The notes beneath the pieces were generated by a model. The model ran no database searches, was not told where the DNA came from, and saw only the letters and a list, made by a program, of their open reading frames with translations. Source: JAKLIX01 sp964605655 (GTDB taxonomy: Bacteria; Bacteroidota; Bacteroidia; Bacteroidales; CAIXZF01). From it: 64,000 nt of DNA. Where the stretch lies: contig CAZSDK010000010.1 in the NCBI GenBank assembly GCA_964605655.1, positions 62,001 to 126,000 of the forward strand, written 5' to 3'. Position numbers and translations under genes: made by a program. Shown one piece after another: positions 45,284 through 53,156 of this stretch; position 1 is the stretch's first letter, and every line of letters starts with the position of its first letter.

Positions 45284-45939
45284 TTTATACTTATAGATGC
45301 ATTTTTTTTCGTTTCTGGAAAATTTTCATTGTTTTTTATGGGGTACCTGACGGCACCCATGGGAATTTCCGCTCTTTTGGCTACAGGGATGGGATCTCTA
45401 CGAGATCAAAAATCATGTTTTCTAATTCTCAGGTTCATAGACACTCCATCCCTCTAACGTGCAGGGACGGGATCTCTACGGGATCGAAATCAAATTTTCC
45501 ATTTTCACTGGTGTCATAGACACCTCATCTCTCTAACGTGCAGGGATGGGATCTCTACGAGATCAAAAATCATGTTTTTTAATTCTCAGGTTCATAGACA
45601 CTCCATCCCTCTAACGTGCAGGGATGGGATCTCTACGNNNNNNNNNNNNNNNNNNNNNNNNNNNNNNNNNNNNNNNNNNNNNNNNNNNNNNNNNNNNNNN
45701 NNNNNNNNNNNNNNNNNNNNNNNNNNNNNNNNNNNNNCAGGGATGGGATCTCTACGAGATCAAAAATCATGTTTTTTAATTCTCAGGTTCATAGACACTC
45801 CATCCCTCTAACGTGCAGGGACGGGATCTCTACGGGATCGAAATCAAATTTTCCATTTTCACTGGTGTCATAGACACCTCATCTCTGTAGCTAAAAGAGC
45901 GGGCAATGCTTGCCCGTGCCTTTAGGTACGGAATAATGC
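45284..45939 (+). repeat. Structured repeat element, copy 1 (left arm, tandem A/B units, right arm; interrupted by assembly gap)
   Basis: The element has a left arm at 45284-45383, tandem ~78-79-base units, and a right arm at ~45885-45939. Units are A1 45384-45461, B1 45462-45540, A2 45541-45618, A3 from 45619 into the gap, A4 45738-45815 and B2 45816-45886. A units begin CAGGGATGGGATCTC and contain the hairpin GATCTC-TAC-GAGATC; AGGGATGG at the start and CCATCCCT near the end are inverted repeats. The left arm has GGTACC-TGAC-GGCACC and the right arm GGGCAA-TGC-TTGCCC. The arms also pair with each other (CTCTTTTGGCTACAG against CTGTAGCTAAAAGAG). No protein is coded here; small ORFs in it are repeat translations. 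Confidence 0.85.
45638..45737. other. Assembly gap of exactly 100 N inside the tandem repeat
   Basis: The sequence contains 100 consecutive N. The A unit breaks off at its 19th base before the gap and a full A unit starts immediately after it, so the true number of units is unknown. Confidence 0.98.
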
Positions 45940-45972
45940 GATCCTCCGGCCTGGCATTTTAAAAGGGGACAG

Positions 45973-46431
45973 TTAAACAGAGGCAAAGACATATTTCTTG
46001 TCATATGGAATGTTATATAACCTCAGCATCTGTTCGTACTCTTCAATAAATGATTTTCGTTTATGATGAACCTGCTGATTTTGAATATATTGACAAACTG
46101 TTTTTATGGCGGAATGAGAATGACTGAACGCACCGTATCCTTTTTGCCATGAAAAGTGATTATTTAGGAATCCTCTTTCATTTATCCATCTCGAGGAAAA
46201 TCCTTTTACAGTCTGAACCAGTGCTGAAAGCGACTGCTCAGGTTTTAACCCGAGCAAAATATGAATATGGTCGGGCATAGAGTTAACGATCAAGGACTTA
46301 TGTCCTAATTTGTTAATAATGCCGACCATGTATAAATGAAGTTCATTGCTCCATTCAGGTGAAATCAAATTGTTGCGGTTGCTCACAGCAAACACAATAT
46401 GGATGTGTAACTGGGTATAGGTATTTGGCAT
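45973..46431 (-). CDS. tnpA: REP-associated tyrosine transposase (IS200/IS605 TnpA-like)
   Basis: A 152-residue Y1 HUH nuclease. His55-Ile-His57 in DHIHIL is the metal-binding HUH motif, and Tyr115 in CQYIQNQQVHH is the candidate catalytic tyrosine; WQKGYGAFS is typical of the group. The protein appears full length and uninterrupted, so it may be active. It is flanked closely by two copies of a hairpin-rich repeat, beginning 10 bases from the arm of copy 2 and ending 34 bases from copy 1. That matches RAYT/REP systems, where the nuclease recognises hairpins and can spread short repeats. Confidence 0.88.
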   Translation of the reverse strand: MPNTYTQLHIHIVFAVSNRNNLISPEWSNELHLYMVGIINKLGHKSLIVNSMPDHIHILLGLKPEQSLSALVQTVKGFSSRWINERGFLNNHFSWQKGYGAFSHSHSAIKTVCQYIQNQQVHHKRKSFIEEYEQMLRLYNIPYDKKYVFASV

Positions 46432-46440
46432 CTTACACGT

Positions 46441-46741
46441 TTTATACCTATAGATGCTTTTTATTTCATTTTTGGAAAATTTTCATTGTTTTTTATGGGG
46501 TGCCTGACGGCACCCATGGGAATTTCCGTTCTTTTGGCTACAGGGATGGGATCTCTACGAGATCAAAAATCATGTTTTTTAATTCTCAGGTTCATAGACA
46601 CTCCATCCCTCTAACGTGCAGGGATGGGATCTCTACGAGATCAAAATCAAATTTTCCATTTTCACTGGTGTCATAGACACCTCATCTCTGTAGCCAAAAG
46701 AGCGGGCAATGTTTGCCCGAGCCTTTAGGTACGGAATAATG
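46441..46741 (+). repeat. Structured repeat element, copy 2 (left arm, two units, right arm)
   Basis: A near-identical, shorter copy of the element at 45284-45939, in the same orientation. The left arm is 46441-46540, unit A5 is 46541-46618, and the second unit, 46619-~46690, starts as an A unit and continues as a B unit. The right arm follows with CTGTAGCCAAAAGAG, the exact complement of CTCTTTTGGCTACAG in the copy 1 left arm. GGTGCC-TGAC-GGCACC is a perfect hairpin in this copy. Confidence 0.85.
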
Positions 46742-46804
46742 ATTGAATTCAAAAAGTTAGGAAGTAGCGTGGAAAGGGAGTGGTCGTGAGGTAGAGAATC
46801 GGTT

Positions 46805-47356
46805 TTAAACCAATTGGATTCCCTGAACGATCTCTTTACCTCTTTGTATGGCACGTTCATTATCGGGAATCAACCCATGATGCCGTTTGGGAAGTGATTT
46901 CTCAAGGCCTTTATGAATGTATTCAGAGGCAACGATAGGTTTTATTTTCAGGTATCCGCCCAGGATGATCATATTGAATACCTTGGCGAGGCCAATCTTT
47001 GCAGCCTCATCGGCACCATCCACACGATAAATGTTGATGTCTTTTCTAACCGGGTGTCTCGTGATCCCATTACTATCATACAGAAGCACTCCTCCGGGTT
47101 TCACCATGGGCTCGAATTTATCCATTGACTGCTGGTTCAGGATGATGGCCGTATCATAGGCATTCAGGATCGGTGAGCTGATCCTTTCATCGCTCACAAT
47201 CACCGTCACATTCGCTGTCCCGCCTCTCATCTCCGGTCCGTAGGAGGGCATCCAACTCACTTCCATATTTTGCATCACTCCCGAGTATGCCAGGATTTTT
47301 CCCATGGAAAGTACACCTTGTCCTCCAAATCCTGCTATGATAATTTCTTCAGTCAT
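46805..47356 (-). CDS. korC: 2-oxoacid:ferredoxin oxidoreductase, gamma subunit (KorC/VorC-like)
   Basis: A 183-residue gamma subunit. IIIAGFGGQGVLSMGKILA is the family signature, followed by PSYGPEMRGGTANVTVIVSD and an NQQSMDKFEPMVKPGG segment. It completes the CoA/TPP-dependent enzyme that converts 2-oxoglutarate, or a branched-chain 2-oxoacid, to the acyl-CoA with reduction of ferredoxin. It is the last gene of the ferredoxin-alpha-beta-gamma operon, 67 bases after korB. Substrate cannot be fixed from sequence; Bacteroidota members are annotated as either Kor or Vor. Confidence 0.88.
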   Translation of the reverse strand: MTEEIIIAGFGGQGVLSMGKILAYSGVMQNMEVSWMPSYGPEMRGGTANVTVIVSDERISSPILNAYDTAIILNQQSMDKFEPMVKPGGVLLYDSNGITRHPVRKDINIYRVDGADEAAKIGLAKVFNMIILGGYLKIKPIVASEYIHKGLEKSLPKRHHGLIPDNERAIQRGKEIVQGIQLV

Positions 47357-47423
47357 GGTTCCTTATATTTGATATTAGATAACTGAGATTCAATGATTTA
47401 TTCGGATTCTTTTAATAACCTCT

Positions 47424-48209
47424 TTATTTATTCGCAATAACGTCTTTGATATCTCCCAGGGGATAGAAAGGAAACATATTCTCCTCCATCCATTTATTGG
47501 CCTGGTTGGGGGTCATTTTCCAACCTGAATTGCAGTTGGATACGATCTCAACGAAGGAGGTCCCTCTGTTCAGAGTCTGGTATTCAAATGCTTTTCTGAT
47601 GGCTTTTTTTGCTTTTCTTACGGCTGCCGGTGTATGAACGGCCTGCCTGCTCACGAAGATTGTTCCGGGAAGCTGGGCGAGTATCTCTGTAATTTTTAAT
47701 GGATTACCCATGATGCGGGTGTCTCTTCCATAGGGAGAGGTAGAAGACTTCATGTTGGGCAGGGTGGTGGGAGCCATTTGGCCGCCGGTCATTCCATAGA
47801 TACCATTATTGATAAATATCATGGTGATGTTCTCTCCTCTGTTACAGGCATGGATGGTCTCGGCAGTGCCGATGGCGGCAAGGTCTCCGTCGCCCTGGTA
47901 GGTGAAAACATTATGTTCAGGCATGAGGCGTTTAATGGCTGTTGCGAGGGCAGGGGCCCGTCCGTGAGCAGCCTGCTGCATATCCACATCAAAGAAGTAA
48001 TAAGCCAGGACGGAGCAACCTACCGGTGCCACTCCGATGGTTTTTGACTGAACGTCCATTTCTTCAATCACCTCTGCAACGAGCCTGTGAGCGGTGCCGT
48101 GACCACATCCCGGACAGTAGGATAGTTCTCTGTCGGTAAGTACAGAGGTTCTTTTATAAACCAGGTTCTCGGGTTTAATGATATCTGTGTTGATCATTGT
48201 ATCTGACAT
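47424..48209 (-). CDS. korB: 2-oxoacid:ferredoxin oxidoreductase, beta subunit (TPP-binding)
   Basis: A 261-residue subunit. YCPGCGHGTAHRLV has the cluster cysteines, and GDGDLAAIGTAETIHA with the downstream NNGIYGMTGGQ is the thiamine diphosphate/Mg2+ motif. ATG 48209 is chosen because the longer frame enters korA, whose stop is at 48211, so the two genes almost touch. It forms the catalytic site with the alpha subunit. Confidence 0.9.
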   Translation of the reverse strand: MSDTMINTDIIKPENLVYKRTSVLTDRELSYCPGCGHGTAHRLVAEVIEEMDVQSKTIGVAPVGCSVLAYYFFDVDMQQAAHGRAPALATAIKRLMPEHNVFTYQGDGDLAAIGTAETIHACNRGENITMIFINNGIYGMTGGQMAPTTLPNMKSSTSPYGRDTRIMGNPLKITEILAQLPGTIFVSRQAVHTPAAVRKAKKAIRKAFEYQTLNRGTSFVEIVSNCNSGWKMTPNQANKWMEENMFPFYPLGDIKDVIANK

Positions 48210-48210
48210 T

Positions 48211-49296
48211 TTATTCTCCTCCCATAAGCTTTTGTTCCATAGCATGAAGGACCTCATCCGGTGCGGGGATGATACCTCCGAAGCGTCCGAAATGTTCTAC
48301 TTTAACTTTTCCGCAAACGGCAAGCCTTACATCTTCAACCATTTGTCCGGCATTCATTTCGACCGACAACATCCCTTTAACTTTGTCGGCAAGCTGGTTC
48401 AGCTGGGCATAAGGGAATGGATAGAGGGTGATGGGCCTGAAAAGGCCTACTTTGAGTCCCTTGCTTCTGGCAAGTTCAATGGTTTTCTGACAAATACGGC
48501 TGGAAAGGCCAAAGGCGATAAAGAGGTATTCAGCATCTTCACAATGGATCATCTCATACCGTATCTCTTTGGCTTCGCATTGCCGGTATTTTTCCTGTAT
48601 ACGGAGGTTCACTTTTTCCTGTTTGGCTGATTCCAGCTCGAGCGAGGTGATGATCTTATGGGGTTCTCCTGGGAGTTTTCCCTGCGTGGCCCAGGGAGAT
48701 TTCTTTCTGATTTCCTCGTTGGTGAGCCTGGGAATAAAATCATCGAGCTCCACTTTCTCCATCATCTGTCCGATAGCCCCGTCGGAAAGGATAAGAACTG
48801 GATTTCTGTATTGAAAGGCAAGGTCAAACCCCAGTCCCACAAAATCGTACATTTCCTGGACGGAAGCCGGTGCCAGGGTGATGAGTTTATAATCACCATG
48901 ACCGCCACCCTTTACAGACTGGAAGTAATCGGCCTGTGAAGGCTGGATCGTTCCTAACCCAGGACCGCCGCGGACTACATTAACTACAAGACAGGGCAGT
49001 TCTGCCCCGGCAAGGTACGAAATGCCTTCCTGCATCAGGCTGATACCGGGGCTCGAAGAAGAAGTCATCACCTTCTTTCCGCACGCCGCACCGCCATATA
49101 ACATATTGATGGATGCTACTTCGCTTTCGGCTTGTAATACGACCATCCCGGTCGTCTCATAAGGTTTCTCAGACATCAGATATTCCAGGATCTCCGACTG
49201 TGGTGTGATGGGATATCCGAAATACCCGTCGGTTCCAACTCTGATCGCCGCCTCGGCAATGGCTTCATTGCCCTTCATTAACCTCAGTTCTTTCAT
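48211..49296 (-). CDS. korA: 2-oxoacid:ferredoxin oxidoreductase, alpha subunit (KorA/VorB-like)
   Basis: A 361-residue alpha subunit. GNEAIAEAAIRVGTDGYFGYPITPQSE is the N-terminal signature, AESEVASINMLYGGAACGKKVMTSSSSPG follows, and RGGPGLGTIQPSQADY is conserved. A C-terminal transketolase-like domain occupies ~250-350. In Bacteroidota this four-gene order is often labelled VorB for the alpha chain, so the 2-oxoacid used could be 2-oxoglutarate or 3-methyl-2-oxobutanoate. It lies 21 bases after the ferredoxin gene. Confidence 0.9.
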   Translation of the reverse strand: MKELRLMKGNEAIAEAAIRVGTDGYFGYPITPQSEILEYLMSEKPYETTGMVVLQAESEVASINMLYGGAACGKKVMTSSSSPGISLMQEGISYLAGAELPCLVVNVVRGGPGLGTIQPSQADYFQSVKGGGHGDYKLITLAPASVQEMYDFVGLGFDLAFQYRNPVLILSDGAIGQMMEKVELDDFIPRLTNEEIRKKSPWATQGKLPGEPHKIITSLELESAKQEKVNLRIQEKYRQCEAKEIRYEMIHCEDAEYLFIAFGLSSRICQKTIELARSKGLKVGLFRPITLYPFPYAQLNQLADKVKGMLSVEMNAGQMVEDVRLAVCGKVKVEHFGRFGGIIPAPDEVLHAMEQKLMGGE

Positions 49297-49317
49297 TGGG
49301 TAGAAAATTGTTATTTT

Positions 49318-49545
49318 TTATTCAGTAACTTTTACCCGGTAAACCGTGATAACACCATCAGGACAAACCACGGCACAATTGGTACAACCCGTACAGCCGT
49401 CGTTGACAGGCTGGGCATACCGGTACCCTTTACTGTTAACTTGTTTTGCCAGGGCAATCACTTCTTCCGGACAAGCAGGAACACATACCTCACAACCTTT
49501 GCACCGTTCGATATCAATGACGATGCTTCCTTTGACTTTTGCCAT
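49318..49545 (-). CDS. korD: Ferredoxin-like delta subunit of 2-oxoacid:ferredoxin oxidoreductase
   Basis: A 75-residue dicluster ferredoxin: CKGCEVCVPACP near residue 14 and CTGCTNCAVVCPDG near residue 50 give two [4Fe-4S] clusters. It is first in the korDABC operon and passes electrons out of the enzyme to soluble ferredoxin. CGAAGGTA at 49589-49596 (minus TACCTTCG) is a near match to the -7 consensus. The 146-base gap separates it from the sulfur operon, which ends at 49692, but read-through between them is possible. Confidence 0.9.
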   Translation of the reverse strand: MAKVKGSIVIDIERCKGCEVCVPACPEEVIALAKQVNSKGYRYAQPVNDGCTGCTNCAVVCPDGVITVYRVKVTE

Positions 49546-49691
49546 AACCTGAGTAAAAAAGGATTCTTTTGTTTACGAATTAACAGGACGAAGGTAGAAA
49601 TATTTCAGGGTCCTGTATTTAAAATGGCTATCAAATCTCAGGAATGATCTGAAATTTATAACGAGTTTAAATAGTCCGGAGCAGGAAAAGT

Positions 49692-50852
49692 TTAGCTTCT
49701 GATGGCTGCAATTTCTTTTACGGCCTGAATGGCTGCCTCTATATGTTCGCTGGTGTTAAACGGCCCGATACTAAGCCTCACGGTACCATGTATTTTGTCG
49801 GTTCCTATCGTTTCATGGACAAGCGGCGCACAATGAAGTCCGGTGCGGCAGGCAATATTGTAATCAACATCCAGCATGGTCCCGACGTCTCCGGCTTCAA
49901 ATCCTTCAATATTAAAGCTTAAGACCGGATTATGTCTTTCTTCTGAGTCAGCACAATACAGCTTAACCTTGTCAATCTGTTCCAGTCCTTCTTTTAGTCT
50001 TTTCCAAAGCTCCATTTCCTGGTGATGAAGGTTATCCATGCCTTGTTCTTTCACCCACTCTACACCTGCCTTGATCCCTGCGATTCCTATGATGTTCAGG
50101 GTACCACATTCCAATCGGTACGGATATTCTTCCAGATGCGTGCGCTGGGCAGACCTTACTCCTGTACCACCATAACGGGTCTGTCTTATAGGGACCCCCT
50201 CCTGTATGTAGGAACCACCAATACCTGTCGGCCCCATCAGGCATTTATGACCGGTGAAAACCAGTACGTCTACTCCCATCGCTTTCATATCAATGGGTAG
50301 TGCGCCTGCACTCTGGCTGGCATCGACTACCATTATTACACCCTTGTCTTTACATATCGCGCCAATCTCAGCCAGAGGCTGTATCGTTCCAATCACATTG
50401 GAGCAATGGTTGATGACCACCATCTTGGTTTTTGGCCCTATGGCTTTCCGGATGTCATCAGGGTCTATAAAACCAAATTGGTTGAATGGAATGTGTTGAA
50501 CATCAATAACATGGTTCATAGCCAGGTGATGTAATGGCCGAAGAACGGAGTTATGTTCCAGGGTTGTGGTAACAACATGGTCACCTGTTTCTGCCAGGCC
50601 CTGGATCACCAGATTCAGAGAATCGCTGGCATTATAACTGAAGGTGAGCCTGTTAGGGTCATCACCATGAAACAGCTGGGTCAGCAGCTTCCGTGTGTTA
50701 AAGATCACTTCTTCAGCTTCAATGGCAGCGTCAAAACCGGAACGGCCCGGGTTCACGCCGTGGTTCCGGTAGAAGTCATTCATATACTGGTAAACCACTT
50801 CCGGTTTCGGAAAAGTGGTCGCGGCATTGTCCAGATAGATCAGATTGTTCAT
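49692..50852 (-). CDS. SufS/CsdB-type cysteine desulfurase
   Basis: A 386-residue class V PLP enzyme. The PLP-binding Lys is in FTGHKCLMGPTGIGG, and RTGLHCAPLVH contains the sulfur-accepting Cys in the RxGxHCA context of group II desulfurases. YLDNAATTFPKP opens the chain and is typical. It releases sulfur from L-cysteine as an enzyme persulfide. It is the last gene of the operon, 36 bases after the DsrK-like gene, and not near any sufBCD genes. That suggests it feeds sulfur to DsrC or the small cysteine proteins rather than general Fe-S assembly. Confidence 0.92.
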   Translation of the reverse strand: MNNLIYLDNAATTFPKPEVVYQYMNDFYRNHGVNPGRSGFDAAIEAEEVIFNTRKLLTQLFHGDDPNRLTFSYNASDSLNLVIQGLAETGDHVVTTTLEHNSVLRPLHHLAMNHVIDVQHIPFNQFGFIDPDDIRKAIGPKTKMVVINHCSNVIGTIQPLAEIGAICKDKGVIMVVDASQSAGALPIDMKAMGVDVLVFTGHKCLMGPTGIGGSYIQEGVPIRQTRYGGTGVRSAQRTHLEEYPYRLECGTLNIIGIAGIKAGVEWVKEQGMDNLHHQEMELWKRLKEGLEQIDKVKLYCADSEERHNPVLSFNIEGFEAGDVGTMLDVDYNIACRTGLHCAPLVHETIGTDKIHGTVRLSIGPFNTSEHIEAAIQAVKEIAAIRS

Positions 50853-50888
50853 TTTAGTTTTATTATGAGATAAGTAAGGTGGTTTCTT

Positions 50889-52184
50889 TCAATCAAGTAT
50901 TAAGGCATCGCTCACTATTTCTGCCAGGGTCTTTATCTGGACCCCCAGATGGAAAGCATGATTGGTTTGTTGAAGCTGGTCCACACAGTTATGGCAGGGT
51001 GTGACCACTATTTTGGCCCCGGTCTTCCTGATCTGTTCAGCTTTTACTCCGGCGATCTTCATTCTTCTTTCGTTGTATTCACTCATGGCCAGCTGGCCAC
51101 CCCCGCCCCCGCAGCAATAGTTATCGGCTCCATGGGGTTGCATCTCCACAAAATCCCTGACAAAATGCCGGAGGATGGTTCGCTGTTCTTCGATAATTCC
51201 ACCGTTCCTGACCAGGTTGCATGGATCGTGGATGGTGACTTTCTCTTTGATCTTGTCAGGATCGAGCTTAATCCTTCCTTCTTTAAGGTACCCTGCGATC
51301 AGTTCTACGGATGAGACTGTTTTAAATGGGAAACTGGTTTTGAGATAATTGGGGGCTTCCCAGCGGAAGGCCCTGGTACCGTGTCCGCATTCTGCCAATA
51401 CCAACTGTTTGGCATCCAGCCTGGCCACTTCTTCAGCAAGACGTGATGCAATAATGGACTGGTGTTGCGGGTCACCCGAGAAAAAGGCATAGTTGGTAAC
51501 ATCGTACATCTGGCTGGAGAGGGTCCAGCTTTCACCCGCAGCATAGAATATTTTTGCCATGGCAGCGATAGAAAGCGGAAAAAACTTAGGTTCCCTGGGA
51601 TTCAGGGTGTATAGGATATTCTTTCCTGCCTGGTCCACCGGGATGATGGCTGCAGAATCCTGAATCTCATCAACAAGCTCTTCCTCCATCCATTGTAATG
51701 TAGCCAAAAACTCCTCCTTCGGAATGCTCATATTGTTCCAGGTTTCCAGTGCTGCGTTGACAGTCGACTGAAGGCTTGGAGGGACCATCCCCATCTCGGC
51801 CAGCATTTTTCTCCCCTGTCCCACCACATAGGCAATATCCACACCCACAGAACAATGTAGGTTACATCTTCCGCATAAGGTACAAGTTCCATACAAAAGA
51901 TCCACCAATTTTTTTGCCTGGTCCTCATCCCATTCTTTGGCTTTAAAAAGGGAGGGAAGCCATTGACCTGCCTTGGTGTTATAACGTTTATACAGTGCAG
52001 CAACAGCTTCTACTTTCTGAGCGGGTATTGTCCCCGGATCGTGGGTGGACAAATAATACAAACAGCTTTCGGCACACAGTCCGCAATGAACGCATGAATG
52101 GAGCGAGGTCATCAGCCGTGTATCGCTTTTCCAGTCTGTGATCTTGGCAATCCCTGATCCCTTGTTTAATAATTTCTTCTCCAT
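50889..52184 (-). CDS. DsrK/HdrD-like iron-sulfur protein with CCG domain
   Basis: A 431-residue soluble subunit. Two [4Fe-4S] motifs, CVHCGLCAESC near residue 30 and CTLCGRCNLHCSVG near residue 95, are followed by a degenerate first CCG half carrying LAECGHGTRAF, a pattern I associate with DsrK. The C-terminal CCG domain is complete: HDPC, then NYCCGGGGGQL and TPCHNC. DsrK carries the catalytic noncubane cluster that acts on DsrC in DsrMKJOP. ATG 52184 is preferred because the upstream extension lies inside the membrane gene, which stops at 52190. The adjacent dsrC and cytochrome genes support a DsrMK-like pair. Confidence 0.87.
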   Translation of the reverse strand: MEKKLLNKGSGIAKITDWKSDTRLMTSLHSCVHCGLCAESCLYYLSTHDPGTIPAQKVEAVAALYKRYNTKAGQWLPSLFKAKEWDEDQAKKLVDLLYGTCTLCGRCNLHCSVGVDIAYVVGQGRKMLAEMGMVPPSLQSTVNAALETWNNMSIPKEEFLATLQWMEEELVDEIQDSAAIIPVDQAGKNILYTLNPREPKFFPLSIAAMAKIFYAAGESWTLSSQMYDVTNYAFFSGDPQHQSIIASRLAEEVARLDAKQLVLAECGHGTRAFRWEAPNYLKTSFPFKTVSSVELIAGYLKEGRIKLDPDKIKEKVTIHDPCNLVRNGGIIEEQRTILRHFVRDFVEMQPHGADNYCCGGGGGQLAMSEYNERRMKIAGVKAEQIRKTGAKIVVTPCHNCVDQLQQTNHAFHLGVQIKTLAEIVSDALILD

Positions 52185-52189
52185 GGGGA

Positions 52190-52810
52190 TTAATGGTCTT
52201 TGGGAGGCCAGACTCCTCTCCAGCCGTAAAAGTGACCCAGTTGAATCCGGGCAGCAAAAAAGTATACCGCATGCTTTAGTTTGCCCAGAGGGAAATACAG
52301 CCAGAAAAGTGCTGAAAAGATGCAAAATTCGGGAAACAAACCAGGGACTACCATGACCCATGCGGTAAGGGCCTGGAAGAGGCTCGTGAGACTATTTGAA
52401 AGATAGTCATCAGGATTGGATAAGGGCCTGAGTATGGGATGAAATGCCCTTTTGATCAGTATGGAAAAGCCTGATAATGAGGAGAGACACAATATGCCAA
52501 CAAGGATATATGCGTAAGGCAATGGGATATGGATACGAAGCAGAAGCGGAATATTCAGCAAGATAGAGAGGAAGGAACCTGTGTGAAACATGATCCCGGC
52601 CGTATAGGTAGGCAGGTGCAGAAAGGCAGATTCCTTTTTTGCCGGGTTCATCGCACCGGTAAAGGAATACCGTATACCGGCGGAGGGTGCTCCGGCAGCC
52701 TGGGAATAATCCTGTATCTTCCTGTTTTTCAATAGAATTACTACATGTCTGGATAGAAAGGCCAGGCACGTCAGAAGGCTGAGGAATGTAATAAGCTGTA
52801 AGATGGTCAT
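52190..52810 (-). CDS. DsrM/NarI-like membrane cytochrome b subunit
   Basis: A 206-residue membrane protein with five predicted helices: ~1-25, ~60-85, ~90-115, ~135-155 and ~160-185. Candidate haem-b ligands are His in SRHVVIL, MFHTG and KLKHAVYFF. It resembles the NarI/HdrE/DsrM group and ends in a basic-aromatic tail (FYGWRGVWPP). It lacks the extra N- and C-terminal parts of Desulfovibrio DsrM. ATG 52810 lies 10 bases after the dsrC stop; the longer frame starts inside dsrC. It should link menaquinone to the DsrK-like protein encoded 5 bases downstream. Confidence 0.82.
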   Translation of the reverse strand: MTILQLITFLSLLTCLAFLSRHVVILLKNRKIQDYSQAAGAPSAGIRYSFTGAMNPAKKESAFLHLPTYTAGIMFHTGSFLSILLNIPLLLRIHIPLPYAYILVGILCLSSLSGFSILIKRAFHPILRPLSNPDDYLSNSLTSLFQALTAWVMVVPGLFPEFCIFSALFWLYFPLGKLKHAVYFFAARIQLGHFYGWRGVWPPKDH

Positions 52811-52820
52811 AAGCAAGGAA

Positions 52821-53144
52821 TCAGACACAACCGTCAGGTTTGGGTAAGCCTGCGATACGGCATGCACCACGGGCAGGACCCAGAGGGAATAACTCATAAA
52901 TCTCTCTCAGTTTGATGCCGGTTTCCTGGCAAATGGTCCGGATCATGGGAGCCATCCCCTTTTCTTCATAGTTACGGCGTATAATAGTGATGATCGCCCA
53001 GTGTTTGTCCGTCAGGGGTGCAATCCCGTCGGCTTTGGCGAATAACTCGGCTACTTCGTGGTCCCATATTTCTGGTGTGGTCAGGAATCCATCTCCATCC
53101 ACACTGAAGGTTCTTCCATCGATCTGAAGGTCGGCAGTGTTCAT
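52821..53144 (-). CDS. dsrC: DsrC sulfur carrier with both C-terminal cysteines
   Basis: A 107-residue DsrC/TusE/RspA family protein. The fold pattern (DGRTFSVDGDGFL, W.HEVAELFA, LTDKHW..I, YEEKG..P.IR) is followed by the flexible arm RGACRIAGLPKPDGCV. Cys106 is the penultimate residue (CysA) and Cys95 is eleven residues before it (CysB). TusE of enterobacteria keeps only CysA, so the presence of both places this with redox-active DsrC, which forms a disulfide or trisulfide and is a substrate of DsrMK. No dsrAB is in the window. It sits between an 81-residue cysteine protein and a membrane cytochrome. Confidence 0.93.
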   Translation of the reverse strand: MNTADLQIDGRTFSVDGDGFLTTPEIWDHEVAELFAKADGIAPLTDKHWAIITIIRRNYEEKGMAPMIRTICQETGIKLREIYELFPLGPARGACRIAGLPKPDGCV

Positions 53145-53156
53145 AGAATATTGGTG

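Larger units (their letters stand above)
45284..46741. mobile_element. REPtron-like unit: RAYT transposase between two structured repeats
   Basis: Two direct copies of a hairpin-rich repeat enclose one intact minus-strand tyrosine transposase and no other gene. The whole sits between the secreted-protein genes and korC, filling the largest gene-poor stretch in the window. Confidence 0.75.

Noticed and set aside
45572..45873. Small repeated ORFs reading GISTRSK-type peptides across the repeats
   Set aside because: They are translations of the repeat units, run into the N gap, and lack ribosome sites; the same peptide appears only where the repeat is.
45284..46741. Possible CRISPR array from the regular ~78-base repeats
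   Set aside because: Units are contiguous with no unique spacers, far longer than CRISPR repeats, and next to a tyrosine transposase rather than cas genes.
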